NCBI RefSeq assembly: GCF_020329485.1
Contig: NZ_JAGKJI010000002.1
Coordinates: forward strand, 372,001 to 436,000
From: Bradyrhizobium cenepequi
GTDB lineage: Bacteria; Pseudomonadota; Alphaproteobacteria; Rhizobiales; Xanthobacteraceae
Direction: 5' to 3'
DNA: 64,000 bases
Shown here piece by piece: positions 36,996 through 49,752 of the stretch (position 1 is the stretch's first letter; each line of letters opens with the position of its first letter). The notes under the pieces are model-generated. The model searched no databases. It was not told where the DNA came from and worked only from the letters and a program-made list of their open reading frames with translations. The position numbers and the translations under genes are program-made.

Positions 36996-37922
36996 GTGGC
37001 TGATTTCCCCGACATCACGCCCGATCTGAAAGCCGCGATGCCGGACTTGCGCGGGCGGCTCTTGGCGAATCAGTCGCTGGCGGAACTGACGTGGTTTCGC
37101 GTCGGCGGACCGGCGCAGGTGCTGTTCACGCCGGCCGATGAGGACGATCTCGCTTATTTCCTGGCGCGCCTGCCGAAGGAGTTGCCGGTCTATGTCGTCG
37201 GCGTCGGCTCGAACCTGATCGTGCGCGATGGCGGCATGCCGGGCGTCGTGATTCGCCTCGCCCCGCGCGCATTTGGCGAGACCAGGGCCGAAGGCGACAT
37301 CGTCACCGCCGGTGCCGCCGCGCTCGACAAGCGGGTCGCCGAGACCGCGGCGGGCGCTGACATCAGCGGCCTGGAGTTTTTCTTCGGCATCCCCGGCACC
37401 GTCGGCGGTGCGCTGCGCATGAATGCGGGCGCCAACGGCGGCGAGACCAAGGATGTGCTGCTGGATGCCGCCGGCATCGGACGCGACGGCACGAGGCATG
37501 TCTTCACCAACGCCGACATGAAATTCGTCTACCGGAACAGCGGCGTTGATCCCTCGATCATTTTCACCTCCGCGCGCTTTCGCGGCAAGATCACCGCGCC
37601 CGAGGTAATCCGCGCGCGCATGAATGAGGTGCAGACCCACCGCGAGACCGCGCAGCCGATCCGCGAGAAGACGGGCGGCTCGACGTTCAAGAATCCGCCG
37701 GGCAACAGCGCCTGGAAATTGATCGATGCCGCCGGCTGCCGCGGCCTGCGCGTCGGCGGCGCCCAGGTGTCGGAGATGCATTGCAATTTCCTGATCAACA
37801 CCGGTAACGCCACCGGGCACGATATCGAGACGCTCGGCGAAACCGTGCGGCAGCGGGTGAAACAGACGTCGGGAATCGAGTTACACTGGGAAATCAAGCG
37901 AATCGGGGTCGAGCGAAGCTGA
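36996..37922 (+). CDS. murB: UDP-N-acetylenolpyruvoylglucosamine reductase MurB
   Basis: 308 residues, type I FAD enzyme that makes UDP-MurNAc with NADPH. FAD-binding region [40 protein letters not shown] and [20 protein letters not shown]. The catalytic serine is in [20 protein letters not shown]. The final block is [23 protein letters not shown] start at 36996, 1 bp after the murC stop. Its stop overlaps the ddl start as TGATG, so coupled translation is likely. Confidence 0.95.
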   Translation: MADFPDITPDLKAAMPDLRGRLLANQSLAELTWFRVGGPAQVLFTPADEDDLAYFLARLPKELPVYVVGVGSNLIVRDGGMPGVVIRLAPRAFGETRAEGDIVTAGAAALDKRVAETAAGADISGLEFFFGIPGTVGGALRMNAGANGGETKDVLLDAAGIGRDGTRHVFTNADMKFVYRNSGVDPSIIFTSARFRGKITAPEVIRARMNEVQTHRETAQPIREKTGGSTFKNPPGNSAWKLIDAAGCRGLRVGGAQVSEMHCNFLINTGNATGHDIETLGETVRQRVKQTSGIELHWEIKRIGVERS

Positions 37923-38908
37923 TGCGAACGACCATTCTCTTCGGCGGCAGCAACAAGGAACGCCTCGTCTCGGTGGCAAGCGCGCAAGCATTGCACCAGG
38001 CGCTGCCGGAGGCCGATCTCTGGTTCTGGGACGTAGCTGACAATGTCCACGTCGTGCAGTCCGAGCAGCTTCTTGAACATACCAGGCCGTTTGAGGATGA
38101 GTTCATGCCGAGCACGCGCGGCCTCCCGCTCGCGCAGGCGCTCGACCAGGCTGCCCGCGAGGATCGCGTGCTGGTGCTTGGCCTACACGGTGGGCGCGCG
38201 GAGAACGGCGAATTGCAGGCGATGTGCGAGATGCGCGGCGTTCCCTTCACCGGCTCCAGCTCGGCCTCATCACATCTCGCCTTCGACAAGGTCGCTGCAA
38301 AACGCTTTGCGGCGATTGCCGGCGTGCCGGCGCCGGGCGGTATCGCCTTGGACGATATCGACGCTGCCTTCGCCGAATACGGCAAGCTGATCGCCAAGCC
38401 TGCGCGCGACGGATCGAGCTACGGACTGATCTTCGTCAACGCCAAGCAGGATCTGATCGCGGTCCGCAACGCGGCCAAGACCGAGGAATATCTGATCGAG
38501 CCGTTCATTTCGGGTGTGGAGGCAACGTGCGGGGTATTGGAGCGGTCCGACGGCTCCATCATTTCATTGCTGCCGATCGAGATCGTGCCAGGGGAGGGCA
38601 CCTTCGACTACACGGCAAAATATTTGCTGAAGTCGACCCAGGAGATCTGCCCCGGACGGTTTTCGTCCGAAATCAGCGCCGCGATCATGGATCTCGCGCT
38701 TCGCGCTCACCGGGCGTTATCCTGCACCGGCTATTCCCGCACCGACTTCATCGTATCGGCGAACGGGCCGATCTATCTGGAGACCAACACGCTGCCGGGG
38801 CTGACCAAGGCCTCGCTCTATCCGAAGGCGCTCAAGGTGCAGGGTATCGAGTTTGTCGATTTCCTGCACGACCAGATCGAGTTGGCGACGCGACGCGCCC
38901 ATAGGTAG
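37922..38908 (+). CDS. ddl: D-alanine--D-alanine ligase-like ATP-grasp protein
   Basis: 328 residues. Position after murB and the C-terminal ATP-grasp block (TGYSRTDFIVSANGPIYLET followed by NTLPGLTKASLYPKA) indicate a D-Ala-D-Ala ligase. The N-terminal loop is unusual: LHGGRAENGELQAMCEMRGV replaces the usual HGxxGEDG form, and the first 60 residues (FWDVADNVHVVQSEQLLEHT) are unlike DdlB. PFTGSSSASSHLAFDKVAAK and KPARDGSSYGLIFV keep the ATP-binding scheme. I think it is the functional cluster ligase, with a divergent substrate-binding half. Confidence 0.85.
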   Translation: MRTTILFGGSNKERLVSVASAQALHQALPEADLWFWDVADNVHVVQSEQLLEHTRPFEDEFMPSTRGLPLAQALDQAAREDRVLVLGLHGGRAENGELQAMCEMRGVPFTGSSSASSHLAFDKVAAKRFAAIAGVPAPGGIALDDIDAAFAEYGKLIAKPARDGSSYGLIFVNAKQDLIAVRNAAKTEEYLIEPFISGVEATCGVLERSDGSIISLLPIEIVPGEGTFDYTAKYLLKSTQEICPGRFSSEISAAIMDLALRAHRALSCTGYSRTDFIVSANGPIYLETNTLPGLTKASLYPKALKVQGIEFVDFLHDQIELATRRAHR

Positions 38909-39028
38909 TTCCGGCGGCCAAGTGAGGGTTCCACACCGGATTGGGAACCCCCGGGATTGCTAAAATCGTAAGGAATGCGTCGCAAACTACGCACATTGCT
39001 CATCAAAACGTGTCCTGCGTTAACCAAT

Positions 39029-39045
39029 TTTACCTTTTGTTTACC
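39029..39045 (+). promoter_or_regulatory. CtrA-like site upstream of ftsQ
   Basis: TTTA-CCTTTTG-TTTACC, with an additional TTAACC half-site 9 bp upstream at 39020. It lies in the 343-bp ddl/ftsQ spacer (38909-39251), the longest in the cluster, which holds no convincing gene. CtrA activates ftsQA in Caulobacter, so the position is sensible. Motif judged by eye. Confidence 0.4.
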
Positions 39046-39251
39046 AGGAAGCCCGAAGGTTAACGCTGGCGGCGCATGTAGCGCTTGGCTGCCGGGCGTG
39101 AGCGGTCGCGGGAACTTTCACTTCGACACGCGTAACGAGGGACAGGGGGCCTTTCTTACTGGCTTCGACACCCAGGCCGGCATCACCGAGACGTCGCGTG
39201 CGCCAGGACCCGCAAGCGTGTTGCGGGCACAAGGTTTGACGAGCTCGTGCA

Positions 39252-40253
39252 ATGGATGGTGCAGGCCGCCTCGCCCGATCACTGCGATCGCTGAGGCCCG
39301 AAGCTGACCTGAAGGCAGCCGCTATTGGAGCGGCGGTGCTGCTGCGCGAGTATTTTGCCGAGTGGCGTGCGCGCCGTCGTGCCCGCCGCGCTCCGCCGGT
39401 AGTGATCGACCGCGAGCCGCCCAGCCGCTTCATCCTCCTGCTGGAGCGCTATCTGCCGCACCGCATCGGTCTTGCGGCCACCGTCTTCATCCTGCTCGGC
39501 AGCGCCGGCCTTGGCATCGTCAAGGGCGGCCATGTCGACGAATTCGTCACCGGGCTTTCGGATGCGCGCAATGCGCTCGCCAACTGGGCAGGCTTCCGAA
39601 TCACCACCGTGGTCATCAATGGCCGCAAGCAGTTGAGCCAGGACGAGGTGCTGGCGATCGGCGGCGTCAACGGCCGCTCCTCGCTGCTGTTCCTGGATGC
39701 CGTGACCGTGCGCGATCGCCTGAAGGCCAACCCCTGGATCGCCGATGCGACGATCCTGAAGCTTTATCCGGGCCAGCTCCAGATCGACATTGTCGAGCGG
39801 AAGGCCTTTGCGCTGTGGCAGCAGGATGGGCGCCTGTCCGTGATCGCGGAAGATGGCGCGGTGCTCGAGCCTTATGTGTCGCGCCGCTTCCTCACATTGC
39901 CGTTCGTGGTCGGCAAGGGTGCCGAGACGAGGGCCAGGGACTTCCTGGCGCTGCTCGACCGTTATCCGCAGGTGCGCTCGGTGACCAAGGCCGCGGTCTT
40001 CGTCGGCCAACGGCGCTGGAATCTGCGGCTGAAGGATGGGCTCGACATCCGCCTGCCCGAGAACGACGTCGGCAATGCGCTCGCCGCACTCTCCAAGCTC
40101 GATAGGGAAGACCGGCTGTTCTCGCGCGACATCGTCGCCGTCGACATGCGCCTGCCTGACAGGCTCACGGTGCAACTGTCCGAGGAGGCGGCAAAGGCGC
40201 GCGAAGAGCTGTTCAAGGACAAGAAGTCCAAGAAGAAGGGCGGTGACGCATGA
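39252..40253 (+). CDS. ftsQ: cell division protein FtsQ
   Basis: 333-residue bitopic divisome protein. A cytoplasmic Arg-rich N terminus (about 1-70) precedes one helix (about 72-90, IGLAATVFILLGSAGLGIVK). The POTRA domain starts FRITTVVINGRKQLSQDEVL, then the beta domain has NPWIADATILKLYPGQLQID, IVERKAFALWQ and RRWNLRLKDGLDIRLPEND. Lys-rich C-terminal tail. Weak ribosome site at ATG 39252. Its stop overlaps ftsA as ATGA. Confidence 0.93.
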   Translation: MDGAGRLARSLRSLRPEADLKAAAIGAAVLLREYFAEWRARRRARRAPPVVIDREPPSRFILLLERYLPHRIGLAATVFILLGSAGLGIVKGGHVDEFVTGLSDARNALANWAGFRITTVVINGRKQLSQDEVLAIGGVNGRSSLLFLDAVTVRDRLKANPWIADATILKLYPGQLQIDIVERKAFALWQQDGRLSVIAEDGAVLEPYVSRRFLTLPFVVGKGAETRARDFLALLDRYPQVRSVTKAAVFVGQRRWNLRLKDGLDIRLPENDVGNALAALSKLDREDRLFSRDIVAVDMRLPDRLTVQLSEEAAKAREELFKDKKSKKKGGDA

Positions 40254-41569
40254 CCGTCCTTGATCGCAATCTGACGCCGAAGACGCGCCCGATGGCCCAC
40301 AAGCGCACCGCGCTGGTGGCGTCACTCGATATCGGCACCAGCAAGATCGCCTGCATGATCGCGCGGCTGAAGCCGTCGCCGCCGAGCGAGGCTCTGCGCG
40401 GCCGCACCCATGCGGTGGAATTGATCGGCTACAGCCAGATCCAGTCGCGCGGCGTGAAGGCCGGCGCGGTGGTCGATCTCGCCGAATGCGAAAAGGCGGT
40501 GCGCCATGCGGTGGCGCTTGCCGAGCGCATGGCCAAGGTCCGCGTCGAATCCGTGCTGCTGCCGGTCGCCGGCGGCCGGCCCGAGGGCCAGCTCGTCGAG
40601 GCCGCCGCTGACATTCGCGGCGGCTCGGTGACGGAAGCCGATATCAGCCGTGTCACCACGGCCGGCATGATCCACGCGACTGCGCACGGGCGGACGGTGT
40701 TGCATGCGCTGCCGGTCGGCTATGCGCTCGACGGCGTCAAAGGTATCCGCGATCCGCGCGGCATGGTGGCGCGCCAGTTCGGCGTCGACATGAACGTCGT
40801 CACGGCGGACGCCACCGTCGCCAAGAACCTGATGCTGGTGGTTGAGCGTTGCCATCTCAACGTCGAGGCGATGGCGGCGAGCTCCTATGTCGCCGGCCTC
40901 TCCGTGTTGACCGACGACGAAGCCGATCTCGGCGCCGCTTTGGTCGAGATGGGCGCCGGTTCGACCACCATCGCGACCTACTCGGGCGGACGTTTCGTGC
41001 ATGCGTCGGGATTTGCGCTCGGCGGGCAACACATCACGATGGATCTTGCGCGCGGCATCGGCGCATGCATTGCGGATGCCGAGCGAATCAAGACTTTATA
41101 CGGCACGGTGCTGACCGGCGGCTCGGATGCGCGCGAGCTGATGTCGGTCCCGACCGCCGGCGACGAACGCGATACGCCGCAGATCGTCTCCCGCGCCACG
41201 ATTGCGAACATCGTCCGGCATCGCGCCGAGGAGATTTTTGAGATGGTCCGGGACCGGCTCAAGGCTTCCCCGTTTGCGGCAGAGCCGAGGGCGCGGGTCG
41301 TGTTGAGCGGCGGTGCCTCGCAACTCACCGGCATGGTCGAACTCGCCACCCGCATTCTCAACCGGCCGGTGCGGGTCGGCCGTCCGCTCGGCTTCGGCCG
41401 TCTGCCCAACGAGGCCAAGGGTCCGTCATTCGCGGTGCCCACCGGACTTCTGGTCTATCCGCAATACGCTCACCTTGAACATGTCGAACCGCGGCACACG
41501 CGGCAGCTCAAGACAGGGACTGACGGTTATTTCGGAAAGGTCGGACGATGGCTTCGCGAGGGCTTCTGA
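40250..41569 (+). CDS. ftsA: cell division actin homologue FtsA
   Basis: 439 residues. Tethers FtsZ to the membrane. The ATPase fold has the phosphate loop SLDIGTSKIACMIA near the N terminus and ALVEMGAGSTTIATYSGGRF in the second half. The 1C domain is inserted between them (VIDL-like GGSVTEADISRVTTAGMIHA). VVLSGGASQLTGMVELATRI is the adenosine motif. The C terminus ends in the amphipathic helix GYFGKVGRWLREGF that binds membrane. Overlaps ftsQ by 4 bp; ftsZ follows after 90 bp. Confidence 0.95.
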   Translation: MTVLDRNLTPKTRPMAHKRTALVASLDIGTSKIACMIARLKPSPPSEALRGRTHAVELIGYSQIQSRGVKAGAVVDLAECEKAVRHAVALAERMAKVRVESVLLPVAGGRPEGQLVEAAADIRGGSVTEADISRVTTAGMIHATAHGRTVLHALPVGYALDGVKGIRDPRGMVARQFGVDMNVVTADATVAKNLMLVVERCHLNVEAMAASSYVAGLSVLTDDEADLGAALVEMGAGSTTIATYSGGRFVHASGFALGGQHITMDLARGIGACIADAERIKTLYGTVLTGGSDARELMSVPTAGDERDTPQIVSRATIANIVRHRAEEIFEMVRDRLKASPFAAEPRARVVLSGGASQLTGMVELATRILNRPVRVGRPLGFGRLPNEAKGPSFAVPTGLLVYPQYAHLEHVEPRHTRQLKTGTDGYFGKVGRWLREGF

Positions 41570-41659
41570 TGACTACTCTTAAGGCCCACAGGATTTTCAC
41601 CAGCTCCCGCGGCCGCTGGCCGGGGCCAACCTACGCGCGCGCGTAATCGAGAGGCAACC

Positions 41660-43456
<1,797 letters not shown>

Positions 43457-43480
43457 GCTTTGTTACAATTCTGACCATGG

Positions 43481-43513
43481 AAAGAGCCCCGGCGAAACCC
43501 GCCGGGGCTCTTT
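43481..43513 (+). terminator. intrinsic terminator after ftsZ
   Basis: AAAGAGCCCCGGC and GCCGGGGCTCTTT form a perfect 13-bp stem with loop GAAACCC, and the distal arm ends in TTT. It closes the dcw transcription unit 25 bp after ftsZ. The rest of the 349-bp spacer up to lpxC is AT-richer, with a weak TTTA-N7-TTAC site on the minus strand at 43664-43679 and no convincing gene. Confidence 0.9.
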
Positions 43514-43805
43514 CCCTTAACCTCGTCCGCAGTGGCAGCTTGGTAAATAAGTAACTGAAATTAAATGATTAATCTGGTATTCCATGGCTTGGTCATGGTG
43601 CCGAAAGGGTGTCCGGCCGATCCGCAATTTGGTTAAGCCTTGGCGCGATTGCGGCGGAGATGGGGTAACAATCGGTAAAGAAGCGTGAATTGTACGCTCA
43701 GGGGCAGTGACTATGGTCTGTCCAACTTTGGGGATGCCTAAGCGAGTCGGTTGGGGAAGTAAGGCCGCCTCGTCTAGGTCACGTCGGGTATTGGGCGCAT
43801 ATCGG

Positions 43806-44765
43806 ATGAAATTGAGCCGTCAAACAACGCTACGGTCGCAAGCCACTGTGACAGGCGTCGGCGTTCACTCCGGTTTACCGGTCAGCCTTACCATTGGACC
43901 TGCTCCCGTTGACGCAGGCTACATTTTTATCCGTTCCGGCCTCGACGGCGCCGATCGCGAAGTTCGGGCCACCGCAGGTGCCGTGATCGCGACGGAGTTT
44001 GCGACCGTTCTGGGCGACCGCGAGGGGCCGCTGGTATCGACCGCCGAGCATGCGCTCGCTGCACTGCGCGGCATGGGCGTCGACAATGCGATCATCGAGA
44101 TCGACGGTCCGGAAGTGCCGATCATGGATGGCAGCGCCGCTGCCTTCGTTGCTGCCGTCGATCAGGCGGGCATCGCCACCCAATCCGCCGCCCGCCGCTT
44201 CATCCAGGTGTTGAAGCCGGTGCAGGTCGCGATCGGCGACTGCTCCGGCGAGTTCCGTCCCTTTGCAGGTGGCTTCCGCGCCGAAGTCGAGATCGACTTC
44301 GCCAATCCCTTGATCGGCCGCCAGAGCTACTGCTTCGATCTCTCCGCCGAGAGGTTCCGCCGCGAGATTTCCCGCGCCCGCACTTTCGGTTGCATGAACG
44401 ACGTCGCGCGGTTGTGGAGCGCGGGTTTTGCGCTTGGCGCCTCGTTCGAGAACTCGGTGGTGTTCGACGAGACCCGCCTGCTCAACGCCGAAGGCCTGCG
44501 CTTCCGCGATGAGTGCGTCCGCCACAAGGTGCTGGACGTGGTCGGCGATCTCGCGCTGGCCGGCCTGCCGATCATCGGCGCCTATCGGTCGATTCGCGGC
44601 GGCCACAAGCTGAACCACGCCGCGCTGACCGCGCTGCTTTCCGATCGCAGCGCTTGGCGCGTGGTCGAATCGGAAACCGCGCGCCGCTCCCGCACCGTTG
44701 CAGAGGCCGGGAGCGCCACTGTCGGCGGTCTGATCGCCCCGGCATACGGACCGGACGTGTCCTGA
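43806..44765 (+). CDS. lpxC: UDP-3-O-acyl-GlcNAc deacetylase LpxC
   Basis: 319 residues. Zinc enzyme for the first committed step of lipid A synthesis. MKLSRQTTLRSQATVTGVGV then HSG is the family N terminus. STAEHALAALRGMGVDN gives zinc ligand H82, and CVRHKVLDVVGDLAL gives H240 and D244. GHKLNH carries the catalytic His. The frame is open further upstream, and ATG 43713 has a good AGGGG site 8 bp before it, which would add 31 basic residues. I chose 43806 on family length. Own transcription unit after the ftsZ terminator. Confidence 0.95.
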   Translation: MKLSRQTTLRSQATVTGVGVHSGLPVSLTIGPAPVDAGYIFIRSGLDGADREVRATAGAVIATEFATVLGDREGPLVSTAEHALAALRGMGVDNAIIEIDGPEVPIMDGSAAAFVAAVDQAGIATQSAARRFIQVLKPVQVAIGDCSGEFRPFAGGFRAEVEIDFANPLIGRQSYCFDLSAERFRREISRARTFGCMNDVARLWSAGFALGASFENSVVFDETRLLNAEGLRFRDECVRHKVLDVVGDLALAGLPIIGAYRSIRGGHKLNHAALTALLSDRSAWRVVESETARRSRTVAEAGSATVGGLIAPAYGPDVS

Positions 44766-44994
44766 CGCGCTGTCCAATAGCGTTTTGCGCGGTGACCACA
44801 GGCGTAACGACCGTCTCCGGGCCGCCTTAATCCGGGCGAAATGGCTCCGTATTCGATTGGTCCAGGGTCGTTTTTCGGCTAGACAGGCCTGCGGTTGCAC
44901 GGGGCAGCACAGGCACGGGGAAAATTTCCGTCCATGGCCTCGTTCGTGGACAGATCGCCATCAACCGCTTTCAAGGCGCCAGGTTCTCACATTC

Positions 44995-45897
44995 ATGCCG
45001 GTACCGCGTAGTACGCACGAATCATGCACCCCACCGGCCGGCCGCGCCGGATGGGCGTCGTTGTTGCGGCTGGCCATGGGCCTGATCGTGCTGGCGCTGC
45101 CGTTGGGCGGCTGCGGCACGGGTTCGCTGTGGGACAAGTTCCTGGCCAAGGATGACACCTTCGTCGAGGAGCCTGCGGAGAAGCTCTACAACGAGGGCTT
45201 GTACCTGATGAACCAGCGCAAGGACCCTCGCGCGGCCTCGAAGAAGTTCGAGGAGGTTGACCGTCAGCACCCCTATTCGGATTGGGCACGCAAATCGCTC
45301 CTGATGTCGGCTTATTCCTCCTACCAGCAGGGCGACTACGATACCTGCATCGGGTCGGCGACACGTTACGTCACCTTGCATCCCGGCAGTCCGGACGCGG
45401 CTTACGCGCAATACCTGATCGCGGCCTCGCACTACGACCAGATCCCGGACATCACCCGCGACCAGACCCGCACCGAGAAAGCGATCGCGGCGCTCGAGGA
45501 GGTGATCCGCAAATATCCGACCTCGGAATATGCGACCTCCGCCAAGGCCAAACTCGAAGGCGCACGCGACCAGCTCGCCGGCCGCGAGATGAATGTCGGC
45601 CGCTACTACATGGACCGGCGTGACTACACCGCCGCGATCAACCGCTTCAAGACCGTGGTTACGCAGTATCAGACCACGCGCCATGTCGAGGAGGCCTTGT
45701 TCCGGCTCACCGAGGCCTATATGGCGATCGGCATCCCAAGCGAGGCGCAGACTGCCGCTGCCGTGCTCGGGCACAATTTTCCTGACAGCCGCTGGTACAA
45801 GGACGCCTATAATTTAGTAAAGTCCGGCGGTCTCGAGCCGAGCGAGAATCAGGGTTCCTGGATCAGCAGGACCTTCAAGAAGATGGGTCTCGGCTAG
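44995..45897 (+). CDS. bamD: outer-membrane assembly lipoprotein BamD
   Basis: 300 residues. Essential lipoprotein of the BAM complex. The signal ends in a lipobox with C40 (LPLGGC). TPR-like pairs follow: AEKLYNEGLYLMNQRKDPRA, SKKFEEVDRQHPYSDWARKS, DTCIGSATRYVTLHPGSPDA, AYAQYLIAASHYDQIPD and NRFKTVVTQYQTTRHVEEAL. These are the ComL/YfiO signatures. The frame is open from 44785, but that stretch is Arg-rich and lacks protein character; ATG 44995 starts the signal peptide. recN follows after 13 bp. Confidence 0.94.
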   Translation: MPVPRSTHESCTPPAGRAGWASLLRLAMGLIVLALPLGGCGTGSLWDKFLAKDDTFVEEPAEKLYNEGLYLMNQRKDPRAASKKFEEVDRQHPYSDWARKSLLMSAYSSYQQGDYDTCIGSATRYVTLHPGSPDAAYAQYLIAASHYDQIPDITRDQTRTEKAIAALEEVIRKYPTSEYATSAKAKLEGARDQLAGREMNVGRYYMDRRDYTAAINRFKTVVTQYQTTRHVEEALFRLTEAYMAIGIPSEAQTAAAVLGHNFPDSRWYKDAYNLVKSGGLEPSENQGSWISRTFKKMGLG

Positions 45898-45910
45898 GAA
45901 TAGTCCTCGT

Positions 45911-47584
45911 ATGCTGGCGCGTCTGTCGATCCGAGACATCGTCCTGATCGAACGACTTGATATCGAATTCTCGCGTGGCCTTGCGGTCCTCACCGGCGAA
46001 ACCGGCGCAGGCAAATCGATTCTGCTCGATGCGTTCGCGCTCGCGCTCGGCGGCCGCGGCGATGCCGGCCTGGTGCGGCACGGCGCCGAACAGGGGCAGG
46101 TGACGGCCACCTTCGACGTGCCGAAGAATCATCCCGCCGCCAAACTGCTGGCCGACAACGGGCTCGACGACACCGGTGAAATGATATTGCGCCGCGTTCA
46201 GCTCGCCGACGGCCGCACCCGCGCCTTCATCAATGACCAGGCGATCAGCGTGCAGACCCTGAAGGCGGTGGGCGCTGCGCTGGTCGAGATCCACGGCCAA
46301 CATGACGAGCGCGCGTTGGTCGACGCCTCGACCCACCGGCGGCTGCTCGACGCCTTTGCCGGGCTCGAGAAGGACGTGGCGGCACTGGAAACGCTGTGGG
46401 AGGCACGGCGCAGCGCCAACGCGGCGCTGGAGCAGCATCGCGCCGGCATGGAACGCGCTGCGCGCGAGGCCGACTATCTGCGCCACGCCTCGCAGGAATT
46501 GAAGACGCTGGCGCCGAAGGACGGCGAGGAGACCGAACTCGCCGAACGCCGCACCACGATGATGCAGGGCGAAAAGATCGCGACCGATCTGCGCGAGGCG
46601 CAGGAGGCGATCTCGGGCCCGCATTCGCCGGTGACTGCACTGTCGGCCGCCGTGCGCCGCTTGGAGCGCCGCGCCGCCAGTTCACCCGCTTTGGTGGAGC
46701 CTGCGGTGAAGGCGATCGATGCCGCCATCAACGCGCTTGAAGAGGCCGACCAGCATCTCAACGCCGCGCTTGCGGCGGCCGACTTCGATCCTGCCGAGCT
46801 TGAGCGCATCGAGGAGCGCCTGTTCGCGTTGCGCGCCGCCTCGCGCAAATACGCAACGCCGGTCGATGGACTGGCCGCACTCGCCAGCAAATATGCCGCT
46901 GACGTTGCGCTGATCGATGCCGGCGCCGACCAGTTGAAGAAGTTCGAAGCTGCCGCGGAGGAGGCGGACAAGCGCTACGGCGCGGCGGCAATGAGGCTGT
47001 CGGCGGCGCGGACCAAATCCGCCGAAAAGCTCAACAAGGCCGTCAACGCCGAACTGGCGCCGCTGAAGCTCGAGCGTGCGAAGTTCATGACGCAGGTCGA
47101 GAGCGATGCGGCCTCGCCGGGGCCCCAGGGCATCGACCGCGTCGAGTTCTGGGTGCAGACCAATCCGGGCACCAAGCCGGGACCGTTGATGAAGGTCGCT
47201 TCCGGCGGCGAGCTGTCGCGCTTCCTGCTGGCGCTGAAGGTCGTATTGTCCGACCGCGGCTCCGCGCCGACGCTGGTGTTCGACGAGATCGATACCGGCG
47301 TCGGTGGTGCGGTGGCGGACGCGATCGGCGCGCGGCTGTCGCGGCTGGCCGACAAGGTCCAGGTGATGGCGGTGACGCATGCGCCGCAGGTCGCTGCCCG
47401 CGCCGGCCAGCATCTGCTTATTTCCAAGGACGCGCTCGACAAGGGCAAGCGCGTCGCCACCCGCGTGAACGCGCTCGCCGCCGACCACCGTCGCGAGGAA
47501 ATCGCCCGCATGCTCGCCGGCGCCGAGATCACCGCCGAAGCGCGCGCGGCCGCGGAGCGGCTGTTGCGCGCGGCAACCGCTTGA
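45911..47584 (+). CDS. recN: DNA repair protein RecN
   Basis: 557 residues, SMC-like ATPase in double-strand-break repair. Walker A is GETGAGKS (29-36) after MLARLSIRDIVLIERLDIEF. Long coiled coils run about 150-360. The signature is SGGELSRFLLALKVVLSD, and Walker B with D-loop is LVFDEIDTGVGGAVADAIGA. VMAVTHAPQVAARAGQHLLI completes it. No LexA box was recognised in the short gap to bamD. ligA follows after 9 bp. Confidence 0.95.
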   Translation: MLARLSIRDIVLIERLDIEFSRGLAVLTGETGAGKSILLDAFALALGGRGDAGLVRHGAEQGQVTATFDVPKNHPAAKLLADNGLDDTGEMILRRVQLADGRTRAFINDQAISVQTLKAVGAALVEIHGQHDERALVDASTHRRLLDAFAGLEKDVAALETLWEARRSANAALEQHRAGMERAAREADYLRHASQELKTLAPKDGEETELAERRTTMMQGEKIATDLREAQEAISGPHSPVTALSAAVRRLERRAASSPALVEPAVKAIDAAINALEEADQHLNAALAAADFDPAELERIEERLFALRAASRKYATPVDGLAALASKYAADVALIDAGADQLKKFEAAAEEADKRYGAAAMRLSAARTKSAEKLNKAVNAELAPLKLERAKFMTQVESDAASPGPQGIDRVEFWVQTNPGTKPGPLMKVASGGELSRFLLALKVVLSDRGSAPTLVFDEIDTGVGGAVADAIGARLSRLADKVQVMAVTHAPQVAARAGQHLLISKDALDKGKRVATRVNALAADHRREEIARMLAGAEITAEARAAAERLLRAATA

Positions 47585-49744
<2,160 letters not shown>

Positions 49745-49752
49745 GCGCGCGC

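Noticed and set aside
38975..39307. 110-codon frame in the ddl/ftsQ spacer
   Set aside because: No ribosome site, no protein-like pattern, and it overlaps the start of ftsQ in another frame.
43664..43679. Further CtrA-like site in the ftsZ/lpxC spacer
   Set aside because: TTTA-CCGATTG-TTACCC on the minus strand has a mismatch in both halves and points away from lpxC; too weak to list as a feature of its own.
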